A DNA stretch of 64,000 nt from Idiomarina aquatica (GTDB lineage: Bacteria > Pseudomonadota > Gammaproteobacteria > Enterobacterales > Alteromonadaceae), in assembly GCF_003987185.1 (NCBI RefSeq), contig NZ_PIPS01000002.1, positions 62,001-126,000 of the forward strand, written 5' to 3'. A program made the position numbers and the translations under genes. Positions 19,259-27,721 of this stretch are shown here, in pieces; the first letter of the stretch is position 1; every line of letters begins with the position of its first letter. The notes below the pieces were generated by a model. The model was given only the letters and a program-made list of their open reading frames with translations. It was not told the origin of the DNA and searched no databases.

Positions 19259-20305
19259 TTGGAGACAGCGGCTGAGATGACAGTGTTTGAAGACTTTCTT
19301 AAGTGGACTTGTGATAATGAATGGGGCCATAGCGGGCATTTCGAGCGACGTCTGAGCAATGGTACTCAACTGACGGTGTGGGACAGCGGCGTACTGGTGG
19401 TGGAACCACAGAGCGCCACCGACAAAGACATCATTATCTCCTGTGCGGTACATGGTAATGAGACCGCACCAATTGAAATTTGCCGTGACATCATTCAGGA
19501 CATCATTGCGGAACAACAACCGGTTCAGCATCGTACTCTGTTTCTGATTGCCAACCCGGCCTCGATAAACGTTGAACGTCGCTTTGTCGAGGAAAACATG
19601 AACCGCTTATTCAGTGGTGCACACAGCAAAGGTGGCATCACCAACCCAGAACGTGAGCGTGCCGCTAAGCTGGAACAGTATGTGCAGCGTTTTTATCAGG
19701 AGGGCGGCGACAGCGAACGTCGTCGTTATCATTACGATTTGCACACAGCGATTCGCGATTCTAAGCGCGAAAAGTTCGCGGTCTATCCGTTCACTCATGG
19801 TAAACCATACAAACAGGCGCAACTGCAATTTTTACTGGCCTGTGGCGTTGATACGGTACTGCTGAATCGTGCACCGACGACCACCTTTTCCTATTTTTCC
19901 GCACATCAATTTGAGGCTGATGCGTTTACTGTTGAGCTGGGCAAAGTGCGTCGTTTTGGTGAAAACAATCGTGCTGATTTTGCGGCGGCAGAAAAAAGTT
20001 TACGGCAGTTGGTCGGTCAACCCGAACCGGATTTACCGGCATTTGATCCGCAACAGCACTTCGTGTTTGCTGAAGCTCAGACCATCAACCGTCAACATCA
20101 GGACTTTAGATTGAATTTCGCCGATGATGTGGCGAACTTCACGTCTTTTAACAAAGGCGAATTACTGGCGATTGACGGAGATGATAAAATCCTTGCCAAA
20201 CACGATGATGAACACATTATTTTCCCCAATGCCGACGTTGCACTGGGGCAGCGAGCGTTGCTGACGGTGGTGCGGGTACCAACGGAAAGCTTAGATCTGG
20301 TCTAA
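19259..20305 (+). CDS. astE: Succinylglutamate desuccinylase
   Basis: A 348-residue zinc hydrolase of the AstE/aspartoacylase family, last step of the arginine succinyltransferase pathway: N-succinylglutamate to succinate and glutamate. Zinc-site blocks are CAVHGNETAPIEI (His and Glu ligands), ENMNRLFSG and YDLHTAIR (third His ligand), and ELGKVRRFGEN carries the catalytic region. AGGAG lies six bases before the TTG at 19259, which makes TTG the likely start; an ATG at 19277 (six residues shorter) has a weaker signal. The other ast genes are not in the window, so it is a stand-alone copy. A terminator follows. Confidence 0.9.
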   Translation: METAAEMTVFEDFLKWTCDNEWGHSGHFERRLSNGTQLTVWDSGVLVVEPQSATDKDIIISCAVHGNETAPIEICRDIIQDIIAEQQPVQHRTLFLIANPASINVERRFVEENMNRLFSGAHSKGGITNPERERAAKLEQYVQRFYQEGGDSERRRYHYDLHTAIRDSKREKFAVYPFTHGKPYKQAQLQFLLACGVDTVLLNRAPTTTFSYFSAHQFEADAFTVELGKVRRFGENNRADFAAAEKSLRQLVGQPEPDLPAFDPQQHFVFAEAQTINRQHQDFRLNFADDVANFTSFNKGELLAIDGDDKILAKHDDEHIIFPNADVALGQRALLTVVRVPTESLDLV

Positions 20306-20350
20306 TCAGCCCAGATAAATTGTTAAAACTGTTCGTTTCTATTTACACTT

Positions 20351-20381
20351 AGCCCACTGACTATTCGGCAGTGGGCTATTT
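20351..20381 (+). terminator. Terminator after astE
   Basis: AGCCCACTG (20351-20359) pairs with CAGTGGGCT (20369-20377) around nine bases; only a short T run (ATTT) follows. Confidence 0.7.
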
Positions 20382-20388
20382 GCATAGC

Positions 20389-20408
20389 ACTTTACGTAAA
20401 GGTAAAGT
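20389..20408. promoter_or_regulatory. LiuR-like operator ahead of bkd operon
   Basis: ACTTTAC (20389-20395) and GTAAAGT (20402-20408) form a perfect seven-base dyad around six bases; the left part is also a perfect 12-base palindrome CTTTACGTAAAG. The core differs at two positions from TTTACGTTAACGTAAA, the kind of dyad I recall for LiuR, a MerR-type regulator of branched-chain amino acid breakdown. It lies 43 bases before the bkdA1 start. Confidence 0.5.
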
Positions 20409-20450
20409 AGCGGCAAATTTCCACCCTGCTAACAACCGAAAGAGAAGGTT

Positions 20451-21638
20451 ATGGCCAAGGATAAAAAACACAACACTGAAATTGTGACCAAACCACAGTG
20501 GTTTGACGGTGAGTCAGTCACAATTCCCATGCTGCAAATCCTCAAGGAGGACGGCAGTTTTCATCAGGGCGCTGACATGCCTGAGTACGATAAGGACCTT
20601 ATCGTAAAAATTCACGATACCATGCAGTTCATCCGGACACTGGATGAACGTATGATTGCGGCGCAACGTCAGGGACGTATCAGTTTCTACCTGGCTTCAC
20701 GCGGCGAGGAAGCCGAGAGTGTCGCTTCTGCTGCGGCATTGGACAGCGGTGATATGATCATGGGTCAGTACCGTGAACAGGGCGCCCTGGCGTACCGCGG
20801 CTTCACGGTTGAACAGTTTATGAACCAGCTGTTTTCTAACGAAAAAGATTTAGGGAAAGGTCGTCAAATGCCAGTACACTATGGTTGTGCTGAGCTTAAC
20901 TTTATGACCATTTCCTCGCCGTTAGGGACACAAATCCCGCAGGCAACCGGTTACGCCTTCGGTCAGAAGATGGATAAAACCGGTAAATGCACCATTTGTT
21001 ACTTCGGTGAAGGTGCGGCCTCTGAAGGGGATTTCCATGCTGCGCTGAATATGGCGTCGGTTTACAAAGTGCCGGTGATTTTCTTCTGCCGTAACAATGG
21101 GTACGCTATCTCGACACCGTCTCAGGGCGAACAGTACGGTGGTGACGGCATTGCACCGCGCGGCATTGGTTATGGCATCAAAACCATCCGGGTGGATGGT
21201 AACGATGTGTTTGCGGTGCTTAAAGCAACCCAGGAAGCCCGTCGCCTGGCGGTCGAGGAAAACGAGCCGGTGCTGATCGAAGCGATGTCGTACCGCATGT
21301 CAGGTCACTCAACCTCGGACGATCCGACCGGTTATCGTACTCGCGAAGAGGAAGAGGGCTGGAAGGTCAAAGATCCGTTGGATCGCCTGCAAAAGTGGAT
21401 GAAGAACGAAGGTTGGCTGAACGATGAAGACGTTCAGCAGCAACACGAAGAGGTTAAAGCCAAAGTACTGGCGGCGCTAAAAGAAGCCGAAAAAGTACCG
21501 GCCCCACACATCGACGAACTGATCAACGATGTGTATGACGAACCAACGCCGCTGTTGAAAGAACAGTTGGAAGAACTTAAGGCACACATCCGCAAATACC
21601 CGGATGCGTATCCGAAAACGTCAGGGAGACTGGACTAA
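20451..21638 (+). CDS. bkdA1: Branched-chain 2-oxoacid dehydrogenase E1 alpha
   Basis: A 395-residue thiamine-diphosphate enzyme subunit that, with E1 beta, decarboxylates the keto acids of valine, leucine and isoleucine. The ThDP-Mg motif is seen as [15 protein letters not shown]...[10 protein letters not shown], and the phosphorylation-loop-like [19 protein letters not shown] matches the branched-chain rather than pyruvate type. [11 protein letters not shown] and [13 protein letters not shown] are typical. First gene of a three-gene operon; its TAA overlaps the ATG of the E1 beta gene by one base, implying translational coupling. A LiuR-like dyad lies upstream. Confidence 0.93.
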   Translation: MAKDKKHNTEIVTKPQWFDGESVTIPMLQILKEDGSFHQGADMPEYDKDLIVKIHDTMQFIRTLDERMIAAQRQGRISFYLASRGEEAESVASAAALDSGDMIMGQYREQGALAYRGFTVEQFMNQLFSNEKDLGKGRQMPVHYGCAELNFMTISSPLGTQIPQATGYAFGQKMDKTGKCTICYFGEGAASEGDFHAALNMASVYKVPVIFFCRNNGYAISTPSQGEQYGGDGIAPRGIGYGIKTIRVDGNDVFAVLKATQEARRLAVEENEPVLIEAMSYRMSGHSTSDDPTGYRTREEEEGWKVKDPLDRLQKWMKNEGWLNDEDVQQQHEEVKAKVLAALKEAEKVPAPHIDELINDVYDEPTPLLKEQLEELKAHIRKYPDAYPKTSGRLD

Positions 21639-22615
21639 TGGCTAAAATGAATTTACTGCAGGCCATCAACAGCGCACTAGACCTGGCGATGGCAAAACAC
21701 GACAACGTCTACAGTTTTGGTGAAGACACCGGTGGTTTCGGCGGCGTATTCCGCGCAACGTCCGGCTTAACGGAAAAATACGGCAAGCACCGCAACTTCA
21801 ACACGCCACTGGTTGAGCAAGGTATTATCGGCTTCGCTAACGGCTTGGCGTCGCAGGGTAGCTATGCCGTTGCTGAGATTCAGTTCGGTGACTATATTTT
21901 CCCGGCGTTTGACCAGATCGTCAACGAATCGGCTAAGTTCCGTTATCGTTCGGGTAACGAGTTTAACGTTGGCGGCCTGACCATCCGGACGCCATACGGC
22001 GGCGGTATTGCCGGCGGTCATTATCATTCTCAGTCACCAGAAGCGTATTTTGCGCACACGCCGGGCATGAAAATTGTGACCCCGCGTAACCCTTATGAAG
22101 CGAAAGGGCTGTTGCTGAGCGCGATCTTCGATCCAAACCCGGTGCTGTTTATGGAACCGAAGCGTTTGTATCGTGCCTCGACCGGTGATGTGCCGGAAGA
22201 AGAATATACGATTCCATTAGGCAAAGCCGATGTGGTCAAAGAAGGTACCGATATCACGGTACTGGCCTGGGGTGCACAAATGGAAGTGACCGAGAAAGCG
22301 GTCGAAAAAGCCGAACAAGACGGTGTTTCCTGTGAAGTGATCGACTTGCGTACGATCCTGCCATGGGACGTCGAAACGGTAACCCAGTCGGTATTAAAAA
22401 CCGGACGTTTGGTGATTTCTCAGGAAGCCCCGATTACCGGCGGCTTTGCCAGCGAAATCGCGGCGACAGTGCAGGACAAATGTTTCCTGTATCTTGAGTC
22501 TCCAATTGCCCGTGTGTGCGGTATTGATGTGCCGTATCCGCTGTGTCACGAAAAAGAGTATATGGCCGATCATCTGAAAATTTATGAAGCCATCACTCGC
22601 TCAATGAATTACTAA
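21638..22615 (+). CDS. bkdA2: Branched-chain 2-oxoacid dehydrogenase E1 beta
   Basis: A 325-residue transketolase-like subunit that completes the E1 active site. Blocks seen: the amino-terminal [69 protein letters not shown], and the carboxy domain with [12 protein letters not shown] and [16 protein letters not shown]. The ATG overlaps the stop of the alpha gene by one base, and the E2 gene follows after 12 bases, so the three are one transcript. Full length. Confidence 0.95.
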   Translation: MAKMNLLQAINSALDLAMAKHDNVYSFGEDTGGFGGVFRATSGLTEKYGKHRNFNTPLVEQGIIGFANGLASQGSYAVAEIQFGDYIFPAFDQIVNESAKFRYRSGNEFNVGGLTIRTPYGGGIAGGHYHSQSPEAYFAHTPGMKIVTPRNPYEAKGLLLSAIFDPNPVLFMEPKRLYRASTGDVPEEEYTIPLGKADVVKEGTDITVLAWGAQMEVTEKAVEKAEQDGVSCEVIDLRTILPWDVETVTQSVLKTGRLVISQEAPITGGFASEIAATVQDKCFLYLESPIARVCGIDVPYPLCHEKEYMADHLKIYEAITRSMNY

Positions 22616-22627
22616 GGACCCATCGAC

Positions 22628-24193
22628 ATGAGTAAAGATTTTATTCTGCCCGATATCGGCGAAGGGATCGTAGAGTGCGAAATCGTTGAGTGGCTGGTAG
22701 CCGAAGGGGATCAGGTTAAAGAAGATCAACCCGTGGTTGAGGTGATGACCGATAAAGCCATGGTTGAGATTCCGGCGAAGGAAGATGGCGTGGTCGAAAA
22801 GCTGTATTACGCCAAGGGCGATATTGCCAAAGTTCACGAACCTTTGTTCCGCATTAACGCCGGTGGTGATGCCACCGAAGAACAACCGACGGAAGAAGCC
22901 AAGCCCGCGCCAGAGCAAACGCGTGACTCTGGTTCTGCGGCGGCAACCACCGACTTTATCCTGCCTGATATCGGCGAAGGTATTGTTGAGTGTGAAATTG
23001 TCGAGTGGCTGGTGTCTGAAGGCGACCAAGTGAAAGAAGATCAGCCAGTGGTCGAAGTCATGACCGACAAGGCAACCGTTGAAATTCCGGCCAAAGACGA
23101 TGGCGTTGTGGTTAAGTTGTATCACAAGAAAGGTGATATTGCTGAAGTTCACAAACCATTGTTTGCACTGCAGCCTGCCGGCGGTGTTGAGTCAGCTCCG
23201 TCAACATCGGCCACCCAGAAAACAACAACCGACGCCTCGGCTAAGGCGGAAGCGACGGCTGAGCCGCCAGCTAAAGCCCGTCAAGGCAAGGCCATTGCCA
23301 GTCCGGCAGTGCGCCGCCTGGCTCGCGAGAACGACATTAATATCGCCGACGTGCCTGGCTCAGGTAAAAAAGGCCGGGTGCTGAAGCAAGACATCGAAGC
23401 CTTTAAGTCGGGTGATGCAACAGCGGCCAGCCGCACAGACGATGCTCACGCCTCTGACGCAGCTCCTGCCGCTGGCACGACTACCGGCGGTACCCGCACC
23501 GAAGCGATTCGCGGCGTGAAAGCGGCGATGGCAAAACAAATGATGAAGTCGGTCAGTACCATTCCGCACTTTACCTATGCGGATGAGTTTGACGTCACTG
23601 ATTTGATCGCACTGCGCGAGAAGCTGAAGGAACAGTATAAAGAAAAAGGTATTCGCCTAACGGTAATGCCGTTCTTTATTAAAGCGCTGTCGCTGGCGTT
23701 GAAAGAGTTCCCGGTGATGAATGCTCAGGTCAATGAAGACTGTACAGAGATCACCTATTTTGACGATCACAACATCGGTATGGCGGTGGACACCAAAATC
23801 GGTCTGCTGGTGCCTAACGTCAAACAGGTGCAGAACAAGAGCATCATTGATGTTGCCAACGAAGTGACGCGCTTAACTCAGGCAGCGCGTGAGGGCAAAG
23901 TGCCACAGGCGGACATGAAGGGCGGCACCATCAGTATCTCCAATATCGGTGTTATCGGTGGTACGGTGGCAACACCAATCATTAACAAACCGGAAGCAGC
24001 CATTGTCGCGCTGGGTAAAGTGCAGGAACTACCGCGCTTTGATGCCAACGGCAATGTCGTAGCCCGTAAGATCATGACCGTAAGCTGGTCCGGTGATCAC
24101 CGCATCATTGACGGTGGAACCATCGCCCGCTTTAACAAACGCTGGCAGGAATTCCTTGAAGATCCTACCAGCATGTTGGTCAATATGGTGTAG
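22628..24193 (+). CDS. bkdB: Branched-chain 2-oxoacid dehydrogenase E2 with two lipoyl domains
   Basis: A 521-residue dihydrolipoyllysine acyltransferase that forms the core of the complex. It has two nearly identical lipoyl domains: residues 1-80 with lipoyl lysine K43 (DKAMVEIP) and about 106-185 with K148 (DKATVEIP), separated and followed by Ala/Pro/Thr-rich linkers. A peripheral-subunit-binding domain follows (ASPAVRRLARENDINIADVPG, about 220-258), then the acyltransferase domain with H491 and D495 in GDHRIIDGG. Most bacterial BkdB proteins have one lipoyl domain, so the second is a duplication still visible in the DNA. E3 (lpd) is not in the operon and must come from elsewhere. Confidence 0.94.
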   Translation: MSKDFILPDIGEGIVECEIVEWLVAEGDQVKEDQPVVEVMTDKAMVEIPAKEDGVVEKLYYAKGDIAKVHEPLFRINAGGDATEEQPTEEAKPAPEQTRDSGSAAATTDFILPDIGEGIVECEIVEWLVSEGDQVKEDQPVVEVMTDKATVEIPAKDDGVVVKLYHKKGDIAEVHKPLFALQPAGGVESAPSTSATQKTTTDASAKAEATAEPPAKARQGKAIASPAVRRLARENDINIADVPGSGKKGRVLKQDIEAFKSGDATAASRTDDAHASDAAPAAGTTTGGTRTEAIRGVKAAMAKQMMKSVSTIPHFTYADEFDVTDLIALREKLKEQYKEKGIRLTVMPFFIKALSLALKEFPVMNAQVNEDCTEITYFDDHNIGMAVDTKIGLLVPNVKQVQNKSIIDVANEVTRLTQAAREGKVPQADMKGGTISISNIGVIGGTVATPIINKPEAAIVALGKVQELPRFDANGNVVARKIMTVSWSGDHRIIDGGTIARFNKRWQEFLEDPTSMLVNMV

Positions 24194-24217
24194 ATCGCGT
24201 CCTAACGCGAGATGATC

Positions 24218-24252
24218 GCCCGGCAGCAGGTTCGTAAGACTTGTTGTCGGGC
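24218..24252 (+). other. Long hairpin after bkd operon
   Basis: GCCCGGCAGCAGG (24218-24230) and 24240-24252 can form a 13-pair RNA stem (four G-U pairs) around nine bases. No T run follows, so it may be a 3' stabiliser rather than an intrinsic terminator. A smaller CGCGT/ACGCG hairpin precedes it. Confidence 0.5.
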
Positions 24253-24386
24253 ATCCATGCTCTCCCACATTCGCCGGCGAGGGCATCGCTGCCAATCAGC
24301 AATCCAGTAGCACTCCCGCCACGTTAATTGTTGCAGTTTATCCTTCCGTGCAGTAGCGTTAAGTTAATGCATAAAGGGATTTACTG

Positions 24387-25433
24387 ATGTTTGTGTCAAT
24401 TCATCTGACCGTTGCTATCATCCTCGCGCTGCTCTCGTTGGCGCCGTTATTGCGTGTTCAACACTGGCTCATTCGCGGGCTGGATTTTCCGCGGCTGCAG
24501 TTAACGGTAGTGCTGGTTTTCTGGCTGTTGATGGGGGTGTTTTATTTTGAATCCTATGGCCTGGCCGAATCGTTATCCCAGGCCCTATTGGCGATCACCC
24601 TAGCGCGACAGTTGCGCTGGATTATTCCGTACACGCGCTTTTTTCCGGTTGAGGTTGAGTCGACGACGGATCAATCGGCAGTCGGCATCAAGATCATGAC
24701 GGCTAATGTGCTAACGCCCAACCGGAACAGCGAGCAATTAATACGCTTTATCAAGCACTATCAACCGGATGTGATCATTACACTCGAATCGGATAGCTGG
24801 TGGCAACAACAACTGGCGGTGATCGAAGATGTCTATGCCTACACGGTTAAAGTGCCATTGGATAATCTCTATGGAATGCATCTGTATTCGCGTTTGCCGC
24901 TGCACAACAGTCAAGTGCGTTATATCGTTGAAGACGATAAGCCATCGATTCACACCTGGATAGAACTGGCATCCGGCCAGCGCATCAAAGCGCACTTCGT
25001 GCATCCGGCACCGCCAAGTCCTTCCGAAAACGAAGCCTCGACGGAGCGGGATGCGGAACTGTTGCTGTTGACGGAAGACATTGACGAGAAACACACTCCA
25101 ACCATTGTCGCCGGCGATCTTAATGACGTCGCCTGGTCGCGCACGACCTTATTGTTCCGCAAAATGAGTGGCTTGCTGGATCCACGCATTGGCCGGGGGA
25201 TGTTTAATACTTTCCACGCCGATTACTGGTTTGCCCGCTGGCCACTGGACCATATTTTCCATAGTCATCACTTTGCCTTGGTCAACGTCGAACGCTTACC
25301 CGCCTTTGGTTCCGATCACTTTCCGCTACTAACTGAACTCGCCCTGAAACCCGAACTCAACAGCCCCGAGGACGCTCCCGACCCCGACGCCGCCGACGAA
25401 GAGCTCGCCCGCAACCTCCGCCAGGAGGCCTGA
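24387..25433 (+). CDS. Membrane-anchored endonuclease/exonuclease/phosphatase (EEP) family protein
   Basis: A 348-residue protein whose first ~95 residues form three membrane helices; the rest is an EEP hydrolase domain likely facing the periplasm. Active-site blocks are MTANVLTPNRNS, DVIITLESDSWW (Glu metal ligand), HFVHPAPPSPSE, GDLNDVAWS (Asp/Asn) and the final FGSDHFPLL (Asp-His). Proteins of this layout are widespread and of unknown substrate; a phosphodiesterase is the safest statement. The carboxy tail is acidic and repetitive (SPEDAPDPDAADEE). The gene stands alone between the bkd operon and a convergent DMT permease; a run of nine G bases lies at 25488-25496 between them. Confidence 0.85.
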   Translation: MFVSIHLTVAIILALLSLAPLLRVQHWLIRGLDFPRLQLTVVLVFWLLMGVFYFESYGLAESLSQALLAITLARQLRWIIPYTRFFPVEVESTTDQSAVGIKIMTANVLTPNRNSEQLIRFIKHYQPDVIITLESDSWWQQQLAVIEDVYAYTVKVPLDNLYGMHLYSRLPLHNSQVRYIVEDDKPSIHTWIELASGQRIKAHFVHPAPPSPSENEASTERDAELLLLTEDIDEKHTPTIVAGDLNDVAWSRTTLLFRKMSGLLDPRIGRGMFNTFHADYWFARWPLDHIFHSHHFALVNVERLPAFGSDHFPLLTELALKPELNSPEDAPDPDAADEELARNLRQEA

Positions 25434-25504
25434 GTCATTGCACGCTGAACAAAAAATACGGCAGGGCGGCTGATACCTCTTAAGCAAGGGGGGGGGCAAT
25501 CGCC

Positions 25505-26407
25505 TTATCGCCTTCTTTTTTGTTCAAGGCGCAGGCGCTGCAGGATCAAGCCGCTGATGATGAGCAATAGGCCGGCGATGGTACTGGGGTAGATGGTTTC
25601 GCCGAGGATTTGATTGAGCAACAGGAGCGAAATGAAGGGCGACAGAAAAATCAGGTTGCTGATCAGTGAAGTGTTGGTGGCGGTTTTCATGGCCATCATC
25701 CAGAACAGGAAGGTGATTCCCATTTCGAACAGACCAACGTAGCTGACGGCGAGCCAACCTTGCCAGGGAATGCCGCTCCAGTCGCTGCTGAACAGACTCC
25801 AGATGATGAGAAACGGCAGCGCCAGGCCAAATGCGAGTACTAACTGGACGATGGATTCGGCGTTGCGTTTGGTGTTAATGATCCAGTAGGCGGCCCATAA
25901 AAATGTCGACAACAGCGCCCAAAATACTCCGATTGGATTGGAAAAGCTTAAACCCAGCAGGTCGCCGCGGGTCGCAATCACGAATACGCCCAGGTAGCCG
26001 AGGGCGCTGGCGATCCAGTCGCGTTTTCTGATTGGCTGTTTTAATACCACCGCCGCCATAAAGGTCAGTGCGATTGCCCAGGTATAGTTGAGTGGCTGCG
26101 CTTCGGAGGCGGGCAGCAATGAGTAAGCTTCAAATAACACCAGATAGTAGAGCGTAGGGTTGAGTGCGCCGATCAGGAGGTAATACAAAGGCATTCGACG
26201 CAGTTCGAGTAAGATCAGCGACTGCTTGCCTCTTATCAGTGCGATAACCAGCAAGATAGCGAAGGAAACCGCGGTCGCGGCGGTGACCATTTGCAGTGGC
26301 GTTAGGTATTGCAAGGTGATCTTAAACGCCGTGGCGACGGTCGACCACAGTAATACCGCAGTCAATGCGAAGCCCATGGCTTTTTTGTCGTTGGCAGTCA
26401 ATGCCAC
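25505..26407 (-). CDS. EamA/DMT family permease
   Basis: A 300-residue inner-membrane transporter with about ten helices and the two-repeat EamA plan (ALTAVLLWSTVATAFKITLQ in the first half, GVFWALLSTFLWAAYWIINTK in the second). The carboxy end is basic (RLRLEQKRRR). GTG 26407 is the start: AGGAG lies five bases upstream. Such proteins export amino acids, nucleotides or drugs; the substrate cannot be read here. Divergent from the VOC gene with a 115-base gap. Confidence 0.88.
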   Translation of the reverse strand: MALTANDKKAMGFALTAVLLWSTVATAFKITLQYLTPLQMVTAATAVSFAILLVIALIRGKQSLILLELRRMPLYYLLIGALNPTLYYLVLFEAYSLLPASEAQPLNYTWAIALTFMAAVVLKQPIRKRDWIASALGYLGVFVIATRGDLLGLSFSNPIGVFWALLSTFLWAAYWIINTKRNAESIVQLVLAFGLALPFLIIWSLFSSDWSGIPWQGWLAVSYVGLFEMGITFLFWMMAMKTATNTSLISNLIFLSPFISLLLLNQILGETIYPSTIAGLLLIISGLILQRLRLEQKRRR

Positions 26408-26522
26408 AGCGGCTCCTTGCTTTGGTTCTGGTTACGGCTGTTACGCGGGAGCATAGCGTAAATAAGTCGTTTATGCGTATTAAAAATTGTTATGCTAAAA
26501 CGAAAACAGCAGGAGTTTTGTT

Positions 26523-26930
26523 ATGCAACCGACAATCAGTGTCGTGACGTTGGTCACCGATAACCTGGAGCGCGCAGTGCGCTTTTATCGGGACGGTCTG
26601 GGGTTGCCAACAAAAGGTATTGTCGGCAACCCGGAGGATGATACACAGGTGGCGTTTTTTAACCTTAACCAGGGGTTCAAGCTGGCGCTTTGGCCGCGTT
26701 CTAGTCTTGCTCGTCAATTGGGGACGACGGTGCAGGGGAGCGGACATATGTTAAGTCATAATGTCACCACGCAAGCGGCGGTTGATGAGCTGGTGTTAGC
26801 TGTCGAAAACGCCGGCGGCAACGTTCTTAAGCGGCCCCATCGACAACCCTGGGGCTGTTATGGGGCGTACTTTTCTGATCCTGACGGACATTGTTGGGAA
26901 CTGACCTACAACCCGAAATACGCGGGTTAG
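26523..26930 (+). CDS. VOC (glyoxalase-fold) family protein
   Basis: A 135-residue protein of the vicinal oxygen chelate fold: two beta-alpha-beta-beta-beta units, starting ISVVTLVTDNLERAVRFYRDGLG and ending GAYFSDPDGHCWELTYNPKY, which holds the typical terminal Glu metal ligand. No specific activity can be assigned. AGGAG precedes ATG 26523 at good spacing. The last four bases overlap the convergent SDR gene. Confidence 0.87.
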   Translation: MQPTISVVTLVTDNLERAVRFYRDGLGLPTKGIVGNPEDDTQVAFFNLNQGFKLALWPRSSLARQLGTTVQGSGHMLSHNVTTQAAVDELVLAVENAGGNVLKRPHRQPWGCYGAYFSDPDGHCWELTYNPKYAG

Positions 26931-27718
26931 GCGTCGCGTTTAGCGACAATACGCCGCACCAGACCGGGGAAAAAACGTTTCAGTGTTGGTGCTAACGCGC
27001 TCAAACCTTTGCCGATAATCGCTTCTGCCTTATCGGCTTCAATCGCTTTGATGATGCCCTCAGCACAGTGTTCTGCGCTGATTCCCTGTTCGATTTCAGG
27101 ATCGTTATGGCCTTGTTGTTGGCCATCTGCCTGTAAGGCGTTGATGGCAATTTGTGTGTTCACAAAACCGGGTAAAATGCTGGTGACCTGCACATTGTGT
27201 TCGGCCATTTCGGCGCGCACACAGTCCATATAACCAAGCACCGCGAATTTTGCACCAGAATAGCCACTGCGCAGCTTACTGCCGACCTTTCCAGCGACAC
27301 TGGCGACGGTGACAATATGCCCGCAACGACGTTTTACCATCGACGGCAAGACCACCTGATTCAGCGCAACCACGCCAAAGTAGTCAATCTCCATCAACTG
27401 GCGGTACACCGACAAATCGGTATCCAGTGCTTTGCTGCGCTGAGAAACGCCGGCGTTGTTGATCAGTATATCAACGTCGATGTCGGCCAAAGCCTGCTGT
27501 GCGCTTTCTCTGGCCTGTTCCGGACGGGATAGATCCAGTGCCAACACGCGATGGTTATCGGTGTTTGGCAAGGACTGGCGCAGTTCCTCGAGTTGCTGCT
27601 CTCGGCGCGATGTCAGAATGAGTCGTGCCCCACGCTCAGCGAGTTGCTGTGCCAGGGCTAAACCGATGCCTGATGAGGCACCGGTTAGCCAGATGGTCTT
27701 GTCCTTAATGGCGGTCAT
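26927..27718 (-). CDS. Short-chain dehydrogenase/reductase
   Basis: A 263-residue NAD(P)-dependent SDR. The cofactor motif TGASSGIG lies near residue 13, NNAG near 90, the catalytic Ser in TVASVAGKV, and Tyr/Lys in YSGAK near 155. The sequence resembles the DHRS7-like classical SDR group; the Arg pair SRREQ after strand 2 suggests NADPH. It follows the AbgT gene on the same strand with only three bases between, so the two are likely one operon. Substrate unknown. Confidence 0.9.
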   Translation of the reverse strand: MTAIKDKTIWLTGASSGIGLALAQQLAERGARLILTSRREQQLEELRQSLPNTDNHRVLALDLSRPEQARESAQQALADIDVDILINNAGVSQRSKALDTDLSVYRQLMEIDYFGVVALNQVVLPSMVKRRCGHIVTVASVAGKVGSKLRSGYSGAKFAVLGYMDCVRAEMAEHNVQVTSILPGFVNTQIAINALQADGQQQGHNDPEIEQGISAEHCAEGIIKAIEADKAEAIIGKGLSALAPTLKRFFPGLVRRIVAKRDA

Positions 27719-27721
27719 CGG

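Noticed and set aside
22601-23152. 183-residue minus-strand frame with internal repeats
   Set aside because: It is the antisense of the duplicated lipoyl domains of bkdB; the repeat comes from them.
25488-25496. Run of nine G bases as a phase-variation tract
   Set aside because: It lies between two convergent genes, outside any frame and not in a promoter; likely neutral.
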